Notes: a model not told the origin generated them from the sequence alone. Numbered from the stretch's first letter, positions 1 to 17,713 are shown. The stretch is 64,000 bases of DNA from Alviniconcha marisindica (GCA_018857735.1 JABMCL010002109.1:612501-676500); one strand, 5' to 3'. Numbers and translations: made by a program.

Positions 1-415
1 TGACAGCTGTTTCTGGGGTGTTGGACGTTCCAGAACAAAAATAGTTATCTGTTTCTGAGGTGCTGGACCTTCCAGAACAAAAATAGTCATCTGTTTCTGA
101 GCTGTTCGACCTTCCAGAACAAATATAGTCATCCGCTTCTGAGGTGTTGGGCGCGCAAGGTCAGAAAGAGTCATCCACTTACTGTGTCAGTACTGGATGT
201 TCAAGGTCACAAAGAGTCACCCACTTACTATTTGAGTTTCGGACGTCCCGAATCGGCAAAGGTCGTCCAGTTAAGCTTCTAGCCTCGTCCACCTCTTGGA
301 TGTTGGACCTTCCGAATCAAAAAAGGTCATCTATTTCTAAGGTGTTGGACGCCGGTTCCAGACCAGAAAAGGTCATCTGTTTCTGATCTAACGCGCCGGA
401 CGTTTCAGATCAGAC
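1..415. repeat. Degenerate ~44-bp minisatellite
   Basis: About nine diverged units follow the pattern 'ctgtttctgaggtgttggac' then 'ttccagaacaaaaatagtca'. The first three units are clear and later ones drift. The array begins at or before the window edge. No gene is seen here. It is probably intronic or 5' to the gene whose exon starts at 1280. Confidence 0.75.
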
Positions 416-617
416 AGGACCACCAGGACATTCTATATCACAAGAAAAAGAAAAAAGAAAAACATCCCACTTCACAATGGCGCAGTTTTCCAGCATCGGT
501 AGGTAGAACATCTGGTGTCACTCTCTGCATTGCAATGACCGTTTTGCTAGCTGCACGAACTGGGGGTAAGCATGTAGTAGTTTCTCAGTTTGTTTGCTTT
601 TGTTTTGTTGTTGCTGT

Positions 618-649
618 GATGTGTGTGTGTGTGTGTGTGTGTGTGTGGT

Positions 650-724
<75 letters not shown>
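618..724. repeat. (GT)n microsatellite
   Basis: A nearly pure GT tract of about 105 bp with one GGTGG interruption near 648. Open frames across it in several phases are only Cys-Val or His-Thr runs. Confidence 0.95.
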
Positions 725-726
<2 letters not shown>

Positions 727-928
727 CCAAGTTACTACTAATAGTGTGTGTGTTCGTGAGCGTGCCTGCGTGCGCGTTCGTGACCGAGCATGAGCCTGCG
801 TGAGAGTACATACGATAAACCTCTTTCTCATTGACGGTTTAGTCTTTGAACTAATTCGTTTCAGATCTTTTACAATCCGTTATTGTGATGTTTATGGATT
901 GACATTGCAGACTTGAAAAAGGTTTAAT

Positions 929-1012
929 ATGTGAGAAGAGTTTTTAAATGCACATTTGCCTATGACATTACATATGAGAAGAGTTTTTGAATGTACATTT
1001 GCCTGTGACAGA
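929..1012. repeat. 42-bp tandem duplication
   Basis: Two adjacent copies of a segment containing 'gagaagagtttttaaatg' and 'acatttgcctatgaca', differing at a few positions. No gene content. Confidence 0.7.
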
Positions 1013-1017
1013 ATCAA

Positions 1018-1165
1018 CACACAAAAGAGTTAATAAGCACTCGAAAGACATCACACAAACACAACACTCAAAAATCCTGAGTCGCCTACGGTAACTCTCA
1101 CCTGGCATGCGAGTAAATAGGCTACAATTAAGGTACGTAAACTCCACCAGACTGAGGTACATCCT
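1018..1165 (-). mobile_element. Dispersed repeat family R1, copy 1
   Basis: Reverse-complement copy of a segment also present on the plus strand near 12485-12610 and 23862-23990. The shared core includes 'gtttatgtaccttgtattta', 'gccaggtgagagttaccgta' and a following 'actcaggttttt'. Three diverged copies in 64 kb, in both orientations, point to an interspersed element. No coding capacity or terminal structure is visible, so a SINE or a fragment of a longer element are both possible. Confidence 0.7.
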
Positions 1166-1279
1166 CATGCTTATGACAGAATTTGATCAGCCCCGAGGCG
1201 ACCCTAAGCGACTGAGAGTCCTTTAAAAAAGCAGCAGTGTACTAACAATAACTAACGAACGAACTCGTCCACCACGCAG

Positions 1280-7115
<5,836 letters not shown>

Positions 7116-7175
7116 CCCGTCGCTCCGGCCTCGTCAGCTTGATGCGAACTAGAAACACAGAAAAAGGCTCGGGTT

Positions 7176-7282
7176 CAAGTTCAGTGTTGCTTTACGTCCC
7201 GGCACAGAGACCATAAGAACTATTAGGCACGGACGGGGGGAGAGCCAAGGACGGCCACCTCGACTTTCGCACAGCTCTGACT
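7176..7282 (+). mobile_element. Dispersed repeat family R2, copy 1
   Basis: Contains the shared core 'gtgttgctttacgtccc', 'cagagaccataag', 'attaggcacggacgg' and 'aggacggccacctcgacttt'. Related copies lie near 9029-9129, 9571-9944, 13838-13885, 43900-44001, 62705-62803 (reverse) and 63763-63823. The length of about 100-110 bp and lack of coding suggest a SINE or part of one. No box A/B promoter could be identified with confidence. Confidence 0.75.
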
Positions 7283-7840
7283 TGAAAAGGCTCGACGGAT
7301 GAGACTGGTTTGAATAAGTCTTGTGTTTTTTTTGGGGGGGGTGCAACGCTACGTCCACGTACGTTCATGCCGGGACCATTCTGAAGAATATTCACGAGGG
7401 TGCTATATGTCACGTTGAGTCACAAAATCGAAAACCAGCGAGGTTGGTTTCTGTGTTGACGTGGGGTCATTTCTTAAGGAGCCAGCTAGGTCATTGCGGG
7501 TCACGACGTGAATTCCGTTCCCTACTCCAGTTTGAACTGTGGTACTTCGTCTCGCATAGTCCTGTGTGGTTGACCGGGCTCAAAGCACCAATTAACTAAC
7601 TTCGCCTCGCCCAATCTTGATTAACCACTTCTTATTCCTTGTGCCCAACAAAGGAAATCTTTCCCCTTTTTTATGTGAAAGGGTGTTGTGTTGTTATGCT
7701 TGCAATTTGTAAAACGAAGCGGTATGCGGCAGTACTAGTAATAGTAGTATGTATATCATTTACGTGTTTTCATCGGCGTTCGTGATTGCTCGGCCATTTT
7801 TGTTGTCTGCAAAGAAGACCGACAGTCCAGCCTCGCTTTC
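7283..7840. other. No gene seen
   Basis: Unique-looking sequence downstream of the Asn/Pro/Tyr-rich gene. It may include its 3' UTR, but no clear AATAAA is seen close to the stop at 7115. No convincing exon on either strand. Confidence 0.5.
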
Positions 7841-8165
7841 GATCTCGTGGCCCGCCGTGACCTAGCTCATTAAGAATGACCCCATTGTCAAACCAGAACC
7901 CAACCCAACCTAGATTTCGATCTCGTGGCCCGCCGTGACCTAGCTCATTAAGAATGACCCCATTGTCAAACCAGAACCCAACCCAACCTAGATTTCGATC
8001 TCGTGGCCCGCCGTGACCTAGCTCATTAAGAATGACCCCATTGTCAAACCAGAACCCAACCCAACCTAGATTTCGATCTCGTGGCCCGCCGTGACCTAGC
8101 TCATTAAGAATGACCCCATTGTCAAACCAGAACCCAACCCAACCTAGCTTTCGATCTCGTGATCC
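7841..8165. repeat. 78-bp minisatellite, 4 near-identical units
   Basis: Units start 'gatctcgtggcccgccgtga' at 7841, 7919, 7997 and 8075, each exactly 78 bp. A fifth, diverged partial unit starts at 8153. Near identity of the four units indicates recent expansion. Confidence 0.95.
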
Positions 8166-9028
8166 GCCGTGACCCTTTTCGTCAAGAATGGTTCATTGTT
8201 CCCAAATTCCTCCGCTTTCAGTTCAAATTTGCTAATAGGTGGCGTCATTTTTGTGCACTAGCCTACAATCTCTGCCGCAGGTGTAACAATGAAAACTCTT
8301 CTTTTTTTCCCCCTTGCTTCTCTGGGCGGTTCATTCTCCCACGTAGGGACTTTTTATCATGCAAGATGGCACTTTTTAATTTTATTTTTTATATGTCGTA
8401 AGCATGGCAGTTTTTCCCCTTCGAATCTGGAAAACTTAGGCAGGTGGGTACGAATTGTTCGGCATCAGTTTCGGGGTGTCAGTTCTGGGTATGATGTCTC
8501 CCGCAATTCTTTCAGTTAGAAGTAAGCACGATCATGATTTATGCTGATCATTCTCGCTACCTTTAATTCCGTGTAGGCCTGCATTTCCATACCACCAAGC
8601 CGTTGAGCCTCTTCTCAAGTTAATCCGGAAAGGTGGGCAAGGATGGGATATTTTGACGTGCCTACCAACCCGGATGACCTCGGTTCGTCGATGTCCACCC
8701 GAAGGCGAGACTGTCCCCAGGCAATGCGGTGTCAGTCATGGTGTGAGGGTATCGTCTTAAAGGCCGTGTCTTATTAATTGCAAGTGTTTCACTTACAGCT
8801 TTCTCGGCGGTATGCTTTGCAAACAGTCCGCTTTGAATAGCTACAGCAGGCTAACCAGTGCGGCAGCAATATTATTAAACACGGTGCGCATAATCATCAG
8901 TTCTCAAAAGCGGTCAGAAGGTTCACTGAAGTCAACGACGGAACAGAAATACCACAGGTAGGTAGTGTTGCTTAATGTCCTCAGATGTCAGTTGACATAT
9001 TAGGGACAAGCTGAGACCAATGCCGAAG
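8166..9028. other. No gene seen
   Basis: Mixed-composition sequence without convincing exon, RNA gene or clear repeat. Short open frames near 8159-8519 lack splice context and similarity I recognise. Confidence 0.5.
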
Positions 9029-9129
9029 CATGGTTCAATATAGCTTTACGTCCACGGAAACCAGAAGGCTCGTTAGGACGGACAGCCCAGGACGGCCACC
9101 TCGACTACTCTCACACAGCTCCTGAACTA
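9029..9129 (+). mobile_element. Dispersed repeat family R2, copy 2
   Basis: Matches the family through 'gctttacgtccacggaaacc', 'aggctcgttaggacgg', 'caggacggccacctcgac' and 'cacagctcctgaact'. Confidence 0.75.
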
Positions 9130-9275
9130 TAAATACCACAGCCAGCAAGTGGTGTATTATAGTGCCTCTGGGCGGACGAAGCAGTGTTAAGGCTCACAAA
9201 AAACAACTGATTACGCTGCACAGTTTCTCTAAACATTTCTAGTTTTACGTTGATCAAGTCCTCGATAGCTGTTTT

Positions 9276-9512
<237 letters not shown>

Positions 9513-9570
9513 GTTTTTATTGTTTTATTTTTCTTATTTTTTTGAAGAAGGAAGAAATTAGAGAAGTACT

Positions 9571-9944
9571 GTTCAGTGTTGCTTTACGTCCACAGAGACC
9601 AAAAATCTGAAACAAGAATGACTGCCAGCGTTCTAAAACAAGATCCAAGCAGATAAAAGGTTCAGACGAATGCTATTTATTAGGATAAAACACAACATGC
9701 GAATTTTCAGGTTTTTCACCAGTTCACTTTTTCTTTTTTTTCACTGTTTAACTGTTGTTTAAGCGTCGTCTTGTATCTTGATAAAGGGAATTACCCCGAA
9801 AATTCGCATGTTGTGTTTCGTCCTAATAACCTATAGCGTTCTTTTGAACCTTTTATGTCCGCAGAGACCATAAGGACTGTTAGGGACGGGGGGAGCCCAG
9901 GATAGCCACCTCGCCGGACTTTTACACAGGGCTCCTGAACTCTG
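9571..9944 (+). mobile_element. R2 repeat split by a nested 256-bp element (R3) with 13-bp target duplication
   Basis: The R2 core starts at 9571 and resumes at 9857. The bases GTCCACAGAGACC (9588-9600) reappear as GTCCGCAGAGACC (9857-9869), one mismatch, so the intervening 9601-9856 looks like an insertion with a 13-bp target-site duplication. The insert carries inverted arms: 9653-9711 is nearly the reverse complement of 9796-9856, for example 'cacaacatgcgaattttc' against 'gaaaattcgcatgttgtg'. Sequence related to the insert occurs at 35880-36062 and 44492-44614. A duplication of this length fits target-primed retroposition, but the element class is unproven. Confidence 0.65.
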
Positions 9945-10261
9945 AGGAAGAGTTAGTCAGGCGAAGTGAACGAGTTACGAATGCCCCCATTGCCGCGGTC
10001 AGCAGTTACGTGACTATTTATGCTGACGTCATTCGGCCTTTGTGCGTATGGTTGAAAAACACGACAAAGAGTTATCCTACACCTTATCCCGATCCAAGCA
10101 TTGATCCGCAAGTGGACCAAGCTCATCTCGACTCCCATCCCCCCATCCCCCACTGTTTTTTTAAAACTATTTTATATCCAATACATGCTTGTTTTGAAGA
10201 TTGTCCCTAATATGCTCCTTAGCATCTGGGGACATTAAGCAAAAAGATAGAATAGAATAGT

Positions 10262-10498
10262 ATCCTACACACGTCAGTGGGCTGGCAGTTTGTACCAACT
10301 GTGCGGATAGGCCACGGCTCACCCGTACCTCCCTAAAAAAATATATATAAAAAAATGGCCACACCCATGCTAGCGGTTTTCATAGGCGTTTAGCGTATAG
10401 GTTGTGCACAGCTGTCAAGATAATGCGATCTTCAGTCTTGAAACAACTAGGAAGTCCTTCACCAATACCTTAAAAAAATTAAAAAATTAATGGTGGTT

Positions 10499-10529
<31 letters not shown>

Positions 10530-10790
10530 GAACCCAAGCTAGCCGTTTTCACAGGCGTTTTGCGATTAGGACACGGCTGTCAAGACAGTACTGTCACAGA
10601 CGAGTCTGCATGTAATACAGCCTGCACTTGAAACAACTAGGCAGTCTCTCACCCATACCTCAATAACAACGACAAAATTATTTAAAAATATAGAAGAAAA
10701 AAAAAGACAGGGGGGTGGGAGGGGGGTAGGGGAGGAGAGGGAGGAGAGGGAGGAGGAGGGAAAGAGGTAGAGCCCAAACTAGCTGTTTTG
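10262..10790. repeat. ~190-bp tandem repeat with poly-G
   Basis: Two clear copies contain 'gctagcggttttcataggcg' or 'gctagccgttttcacaggcg', then 'gctgtcaaga' and 'ttgaaacaactagg'. A partial copy starts at about 10262 and a remnant at about 10780. A G-only run of about 29 bases sits at 10498-10526. Confidence 0.7.
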
Positions 10791-10871
10791 ATATGATTAG
10801 AGTGAACTAATGTGCAGTACATCCAACATCAACGGTACATCGAACACCCTGAGTTTTGCTTCACTTCTGCT

Positions 10872-11240
10872 AAAAGTCAGCTTAAAAGAGAGGTGCAGCA
10901 CCTTAACTATCAAGCAAAAGTCAGCTTAAAAGAAGTGTTGCACCACCTTAACTATCAAGCAAAAGTCAGCTTAAAAGAAGGGTGCACCACCTTAACTATC
11001 AAGCAAAAGTCAGCTTAAAAGAAGGGTGCACCACCTTAACTATCAAGCAAAAGTCAGCTTAAAAGAAAGGTGCACCACCTTAACTATCAAGTAAAAGTCA
11101 GCTTAAAAGAGAGGTGCAGCACCTTAACTATCAAGCAAAAGTCAGCTTAAAAGAAAGGTGCACCACCTTAACTATCAAGCAAAAGTGAGCTTAAAAGAAA
11201 GGTTCACCACCTTAACTATCAAGCAAAAGTCAGCTTAAAG
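10872..11240. repeat. 44-bp minisatellite, ~8 units
   Basis: Units of 44-45 bp, each with 'aaaagtcagcttaaaaga' and 'caccttaactatcaagc'. Low divergence between units. Confidence 0.95.
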
Positions 11241-11324
11241 TAGGGTGCCCCACCCTAAATATCAGTCAATAAATGGGTCGTCTTTGGTCGATTCAAAAAT
11301 GAGTTTCAAAATGGAGTGGACCAC

Positions 11325-11325
<1 letters not shown>

Positions 11326-11412
<87 letters not shown>

Positions 11413-11560
11413 CCCCCACCCCCACCCCCCACCTCACAAATACACACACACGCCCTCCACCTACCCATCCACCCCCCCCCCACCCCCCCACCCCCCTTAC
11501 ACACACACACACACGCACGCACACACACACGCACGCATGCACGCACGGACACACACAGAG
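11326..11560. repeat. (AC)n and C-rich microsatellite
   Basis: AC runs interrupted by CCCCAC tracts and GCAC variants. Confidence 0.95.
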
Positions 11561-12030
11561 TACAGTTACCTCAAGGGTTCAGCAGCACACGATCAACACT
11601 GAAATTTGCTCAAGACGTTTGCTTCGTGTTCGTCGTTTGTTGATACTTTTGGAACGCTTCTTGCGTGAACATCAAGGTCAGTCGTGTGTGAATGGCTTTG
11701 CTTTTTGGGGTTCATTTTGCTGTGTTTCATTTGCTGAGGTTCATTTGCTGCATCATTCTGGAACTATTGATAAGGAGCATGTGCGTCAGAGAGTTTAGCA
11801 TATTTTGTGAACCTGTGAATGTGACTTCAAAACAGTATTTGCCCCCCCCCCCCCCCCATTCCCCCACCCCCACCCCTTCAAGCCAGCGAATGCCTGTTTT
11901 GTTCCGTCTTTAAATGGTAGTTTGGTAGGTTGTTGTTGTTTTAAATCAAGTTCTATGCATATTATGTTAGCATGACTGTTGTATTCTTGCGTATGTGTTG
12001 TATTATAAATGTTTACGAAATATACTTGAT
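11561..12030. other. No gene seen
   Basis: Unique-looking sequence with one poly-C run (11842-11857). No exon supported. Confidence 0.5.
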
Positions 12031-12031
12031 C

Positions 12032-12110
<79 letters not shown>

Positions 12111-12220
12111 TGCGTGCTTGTGTGTGTGTGTGTGTGTGCTTGCGTATGCGTGCGTGCGTGCGTGCGTGCGTGTGTGTGTGTGTGTGAGTGTGTGTGCTTG
12201 CGTATGCGTGTGCCCGCGTC
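12031..12220. repeat. (GT)n/(GTGC)n microsatellite
   Basis: GT repeat with GTGC blocks. It was probably expanded by duplication, because the segment 'gtgcttgcgtatgcgtg' appears twice. Confidence 0.95.
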
Positions 12221-12484
12221 TGTCTTTTTTTCTTTCTTTAATTCGGCTTTTATCCGGCAAGAAGTTGACGTTGTGAAGTTGAACAGGTTCAAACACTATA
12301 TTCCGGAGGGTATCCAAAGTGCACAGTCGAACAGTTGTTCCCCAGTATCGCACACTTAATTGGATGTTCCACGCAATGTACACTAAGTTGGGTATTCGAA
12401 GTGTCACACAATTCATTTGGGTGTTCAAAATATTGTACAACTGCTTTGGCGTTCGAAGTATTGCAAAGTACTTTGACGATGTGC

Positions 12485-12610
12485 TTCTGGCGGAGTTTAT
12501 GTACCTTGTATTTACACGCATGCCAGGTGAGAGTTACCGTAAACGACTCAGGTTTTTGTTGTTGTGCATCTGTTGCGTATTTCGAGCTCTAATTAACTCC
12601 CTTTTGTTTT
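12485..12610 (+). mobile_element. Dispersed repeat family R1, copy 2
   Basis: Plus-strand copy with 'gtttatgtaccttgtattta', 'gccaggtgagagttaccgta' and 'cgactcaggttttt'. See the copies near 1018-1165 and 23862-23990. Confidence 0.75.
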
Positions 12611-12835
12611 TATACTGCGTAGTACGTTGGATGTTTGACGTATTGCAGAATAACTATATATAGTTGTTCGAAATATTACACAGCTACTGAGTTGGTTGCA
12701 CAAAGTATTGGAAGTGTTGGAACTAAGGCACATTCGAGATGGGTGTAAATATTGCATAGTTAGATTTGCACTACAACGGTGCCTTGTTTGAAGTATTGCA
12801 CAGTTAGCTGGCTGCTCAAAGCATTGCTCGGTTAG

Positions 12836-13830
12836 ATGGGTGTTCGAAGTACTTACTGCACAGTCAGCTGGGTGTTCGAAGTATTGCACAGTCAGCTGGG
12901 TGTTCTAAGTACTGCACTGTCAGCTTGCACAGTCAGCTGGGTGTTCAAAGTACTTCACAGTCAGCTGGGTGTTCGAAGTACTTCACAGTCAGCTTGGTGT
13001 TCCAAGTACTGCACTAAAGTCAGCTTGTACAGTCAGCTGGGTGTTCGAAGTACTGCACAGTCAGCTGGGTGTTCGAAGTACTGCACAGTCAGCTTGGTGT
13101 CCGAAGTACTGCACAGTCAGCTGGGTGTTCAAAGTCCTGCACAGTCAGCTGGGTGTTCAAAGTACTGCACAGCCAGTTGGGTGTTCGAAGTATTGCACAG
13201 TCAACTGGGTGTTCGAAGTACTGCACTAAAGTCAGTTTGTGCAGTCAGCTTGGTGTTCGAAGTACTGCACAGTCAGCTGGATGTTCGAAGTACTGCACAG
13301 TCAGCTTGGTGTTCGAAGTACTGCACAGTCAGCTGGGTGTTCGAAGTACTGCACAGTCAGCTTGGTGTTCCAAGTACTGCACAGTCAGCTGGGTGTTCGA
13401 AGTACTGCACAGTCAGCTTGGTGTTCCAAGTACTGCACAGTCAGCTGGGTGTTCGAAGTACTGCACAGTCAGCTGGGTGTTCAAAGTACTGCACAGCCAG
13501 CTGGGTGTTCGAAGTATTGCACAGTCAGCTGGGTGTTCGAAGTACTGCACAGTCAGTTTGCACAGTCAGCTGGGTGTTCGAAGTACTGCACAGTAAGCTG
13601 GGTGTTCGAAGTACTGCACAGTCAGTTTGCACAGTCAGCTGGGTGTTCGAAGTATTGCACAGTCAGCTGGGTGTTCGAAGTACTGCACAGTCAGTTTGCA
13701 CAGTCAGCTGGGTGTTGGAAGTACTGCACAGTAAGCTGGGTGTTCGAAGTATTGCACAGTTAGCTGGGTGTTCAAAGTCCTGCACAATCAGCTGGGTGTT
13801 CGAAGTAATGCACAGTCAGCTGGGTGTGAA
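12836..13830. repeat. 28-bp minisatellite, ~35 units
   Basis: The unit is 'cagtcagctgggtgttcgaa' plus 'gtactgca'. Degenerate relatives extend left to about 12320. Deletions produce short 'cagtcagtttgca' and 'cactaaagtcagctt' junction variants that recur, which suggests block duplication inside the array. A 346-residue plus-strand open frame (12836-13876) exists because none of the three phases of a 28-mer has a stop, giving an 84-bp coding super-period. I do not regard it as a gene. Confidence 0.95.
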
Positions 13831-13837
13831 AGTAAAC

Positions 13838-13885
13838 ATGGTGCTTAACGTCCACAGAAACCACAAGGTTTATTAGGGACGGGAG
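13838..13885 (+). mobile_element. Dispersed repeat family R2, fragment
   Basis: Short piece with 'acatggtgcttaacgtccac' and 'attagggacggga', immediately after the 28-bp array. Closest to the copy at 63763. Confidence 0.65.
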
Positions 13886-14324
13886 CTGGGTGTTCGAAGT
13901 ATTACAAAGCAAGTTAGATGTTCGAAGCATTGAATAGCTGCAGCTGATTAGAGAGCTCAGGGTATAGGCAGTGTAGGGAATATAGCGCAGTTGAGACGGG
14001 TGTAGGTGCTGCATATTTACATCTGCCATGCAAAGGCTTAGAATAAAAAAGAGAAACAAGAAAAGAAAGAGAGAAAAAAGTGCCGGGTTTCGTTTGGACA
14101 CGAACTCATGGACACTGGGACTGCAGTCAGTTAGTTATCAAGCGTGGTTTTGTTGTCATTGCTGTTGCTGCTCCTTCAGTTGGCCGGTTCCCGTACTTTG
14201 TTTACACAGTAAAGAAGTTCTCGTTTGTTCTCCTTCGTTAAGGAGCCTCCAAAAGTCCAAGCATAAATTCAGTCTGCCGCCTCCGATTGGTTGTCATCTT
14301 AGTGTCAGTCCGGAGGGAGGATTT

Positions 14325-14434
14325 GTTGTTGTTGTTTTGTTTTGGTTATTTTTGTTGTTGTTGTTGTTGTTTCGGGGACGGGAGGGGGGGGGGGGGTTGT
14401 AGGTTTTGTTGTTGTTGTTGTTTCTTTATTTTTG

Positions 14435-14511
<77 letters not shown>

Positions 14512-14545
14512 GTGTTGTTGTTGTTGTTGTTGACGTTGTTTTGGG
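14325..14545. repeat. (TTG)n/(GT)n microsatellite with poly-G
   Basis: TTG blocks flank an uninterrupted GT run (14437-14510), with a G run at 14383-14396. Confidence 0.95.
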
Positions 14546-15127
14546 TTATTTTGTTGTTGTTTTCTGGGGGATGGACATCGTTTTCCACTAATGTACATAA
14601 GCATGTAAAGGTTATCTAGATTCCTTTGTGTCAAACAAATTTCGAAACAGGGTATCTTGATTAGACGATAGTAATGTATGTCCAGCTTTGTAATACAGGC
14701 CAGAAAATGGTCACGATTTCTACTTTTGATAAGAAAACGTGTAATAAATTAGTGGTAAGCTGTCCGTGTTCAATTCTGGTTTGTTTTTGTTTTATACCCG
14801 CATTACTTTCAGTTTATTTTCCAGAAATGAAACCGTGAGACAAGTAATCTGCTGCTATTTGTTAGAACAAGCTTTTCTTGCATATTGAATTTTTTTTTGG
14901 TGTGTTTGTGTGTGTGTGTGCGTGTGTGTGTGTGCGTGTGTGTGTGCGATCAGATTTTTGTTGTGCACTGCAAGAAAAGCAGCCGAAACTGAGACAGGAA
15001 ATGTATCACTTTGTACGCTTCATCGAAACACGTCATTTGACACACCACAAACTGAGGCTAGATACGTACACAACCATAATTTAATTCGCCAAATTTAATT
15101 CAACCATAATTTAATTCGTCAAATTCA
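14546..15127. other. No gene seen
   Basis: AT-rich sequence with a short GT-rich patch (14900-14946) and a 33-bp direct duplication 'accataatttaattcg' near 15073-15120. No exon supported. Confidence 0.5.
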
Positions 15128-15166
15128 CACACTCACACTCTCTTTCTCTCTCTCTCTCTCTCTCTC

Positions 15167-15224
<58 letters not shown>

Positions 15225-15407
15225 GAACAAACAAACAAAAACATGCTACACACACAATACTTTTGAATGTCTTTTTATTTCATTCACGTACAGATAACAT
15301 GATGCATATTATTCATGTTCAGAAAATAAATGATACAATTCTATTTCATTTTCTTGTTTTTCAAAGACAGAACTGAACTCAACACACACACACACACACA
15401 CACAAAA

Positions 15408-15450
<43 letters not shown>
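15128..15450. repeat. (CT)n and (CA)n microsatellites
   Basis: A CT run (15140-15206) passes into CA (15207-15224). Separate CA runs lie at 15382-15445. On the minus strand the first block is the GT-rich sequence just past the proposed UVSSA poly(A) signal. Confidence 0.9.
15274..15279 (-). terminator. Candidate poly(A) signal of UVSSA
   Basis: Reads AATAAA on the minus strand. It is followed about 30-70 nt downstream by T/GT-rich sequence (minus strand of 15200-15245), as expected of a cleavage/polyadenylation region. It would give a 3' UTR of about 2.4 kb after the stop at 17714. Other AATAAA strings exist nearer the stop (for example near 16377), so the true end is uncertain. Confidence 0.35.
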
Positions 15451-15452
<2 letters not shown>

Positions 15453-17139
15453 CTGCATACTAACACTGAATCAACATGACGAAGGCTGTACATCAAACAA
15501 GGTACACACTACTACTGTACTAGGTCTGTGATAAACTGACTTTTATATGTATGTATACCAAATAAATAACAAGAGCACATGCACATGTTACTAATTAATC
15601 TATCTGAGAAGAACAACAACAAAATAATCTGAACAATAACAATTGCACCACCACCCAGGCTATTATTTGTGTGTATATGTGTTTGTAAGCTGCTGTTTTG
15701 ATCTCCTTAATATATCTTTCAAAACTTATTTCATTGTTCAACTAACACCTAAACTGTCTATGATGAGAGTTAACAAAAGACTCATGCATCTCTAGATTGC
15801 CCCCCCCCCCCCCCCCCCTCCCTTCTACCATATGACCCACTACAATTATTACCCTAACAATACCCTAATAATGTTACCCTAATAGCGCTGTCAGTACACC
15901 ACTTCAGTGGATATTTAAAAACTGCACTATAAAAGGCTCCAGTCATTCATTTGGAATCACATGCGACTTGAGTGCAGTGAGTCTGCTTCGGAGCAGAGAA
16001 TAGCGCTGTACCAAAGCAATCAATAATAGTCATGATTATGATAGTCAGATAGCAAAGAAGGGAAGGAAGAAAAAGATTGTTAACAGAAAACATGGGACTC
16101 TGTGGTAACAAGTTCTTGGGGAACTTCAAATCAACTTCCAAGCCTTTGGTGACACTCCCATGTTAGGGTACAATGAACACAGAAATTAAGAGGACCCAGA
16201 GTTATCAAAGATTCACTCTTTACAGAAGGACTAGGTCAGCATACAGTTTCTATGTCTTTGCTTACTGTTCTAATTCCCAACTCCCTAGTGCTCTTGCTTT
16301 TGTTTGCTTTTTTTTTAAATTTTAACCCAGTTCTCTTCCAGCATAAAAAGAGGGTATGCCACAGTGTATCAGACATTTATTTATGATTTGATTATTGTAG
16401 CCTTTTTTTCTTTCTTTCTTTTTTGATTTTTTTAATTGTTGTTTTTTACACTTGCATGACCTTCAGCCTAACTGGGCATTAAAAGCACCAACCTTCTTGA
16501 AACACATTTTGTCCAACATGTACTAGATATTGAAATGAAAACTTACATAATAAAGGATTTTGTTTCAAAATGCTTGACTGGTCTTATTTGGAAGTTCAAA
16601 GTGGAGTCATCAGTAACAATTAGCAGGACAGGTACACATGTATGTGTGTGTATGTCTGTGTTCACTAACATAACTGTTCACCTTGTTTGCAACATTTGCT
16701 TTTTCCCATTCAAGTAAACAGACTACATCACATTTTCATACAACCCGAGTATCACATAATGAAATTTTTCAAGTAATCCTTAAACACACAAACATAATGC
16801 CATGTACAGGTACTGCTTTCCTAAAGGGAAAATAAATCAGCAACAATGTGGAACAGAGACATTTAACTGCACTAACAAGTAACATATGAAGAGGCAGTAT
16901 GCTACTTGTACACACAAAATATTATTCAAAATCGAGACAAACTAATCCATGCAAGAAAAACTCATCCGATCTACAAGCATATTACATCTGCACTGTACCA
17001 CAGCTGTTGAATAAACAATGAAAAAGAAAAGGTCACCCTGTAAAGGCCCTTTGTCATTGTCAGCATTGCAACATTCCACCCAAATAAACAACATATAGAC
17101 CATGTTCACAAAATATATTAATCAAGCTTCTCAAAGGCA

Positions 17140-17470
17140 TCAAGATTCTCTTGGACAGGACAGTTGGCAGGACAGTTGGGCAGGCAGAGCGAGAGCGCTT
17201 GTTCTCAAAAGCCAAAGGTTGAACAAGATCGAGTGTAAACATCACATGGATGGGTGACCATGGCAGTGTTAGATTCTGGCCCCTCCACTCCCCTGCCCGC
17301 CTCACGAGTTAAATTCTGTGCAGACTCTACAAAAGTCCTTCAGATGAGACTATAAACCGAGGTCCCCCGCATGTATATTTATGTAAAAAGACCACACCTG
17401 TATGGTCAGACATTGTAGTCCATGTCAAACCTTGGTGGATTAAGGAAAAATGCCAAAATAACCCAGCATG
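17140..17470 (+). mobile_element. SINE-like segment
   Basis: Contains 'gatgagactataaaccgagg' followed by 'tccc', a string I associate with common interspersed short repeats of marine molluscs. About 100 bp upstream 'catggatgggtgacca' resembles the 3' part of 5S rRNA. This suggests a small-RNA-derived SINE, but the remaining 5S-like structure is not evident. Confidence 0.35.
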
Positions 17471-17508
17471 CACAAAAAGTGTTAAGCGTCTTCACAGCAC
17501 TGATTACT

Positions 17509-17552
17509 TAGTTACTGGATTTTAACGTCCTGTCACAGGGTCATAGTGTTGA
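17509..17552 (+). mobile_element. Dispersed repeat family R4, copy 1
   Basis: Shares 'ttactggattttaacgtcct' and 'cacagg' with copies near 26028-26080 and 51374-51425. Too short to classify. Confidence 0.5.
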
Positions 17553-17713
17553 AGCTGCACACAATATTGAAAAAAGGAAGAAGGTATGGTTTTCATATTC
17601 ATTGTGCTACTAGCAGATGTCCCACCTCTATCAGTGGACTAGGAAATCAGAACTGGATACAGACATGTGTACTGCAGTATACAGAAACAGTTTCTTGAGA
17701 GATGCACTCCGCA

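Larger units (their letters stand above)
15451..17713 (-). other. Presumed UVSSA 3' UTR
   Basis: AT-rich, largely repeat-poor sequence downstream of the UVSSA stop codon. It includes a poly-C run (15801-15818) and one dispersed-repeat-like segment (17140-17470). No exon on either strand is convincing. Assignment as UTR is inference from position only. Confidence 0.4.

Noticed and set aside
7841..8165. CRISPR-like regular repeats
   Set aside because: The 78-bp units are head-to-tail with no unique spacers and the setting is eukaryotic; the same applies to the other arrays.
12836..13876. 346-residue plus-strand open frame
   Set aside because: It is entirely the 28-bp minisatellite; all three phases of the unit lack stops, so the openness is automatic.
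17210..17290. 5S rRNA gene
   Set aside because: Only a short 'ggatgggtgacc' string matches; the rest of the 5S structure is absent, so a SINE-like fragment is more likely.
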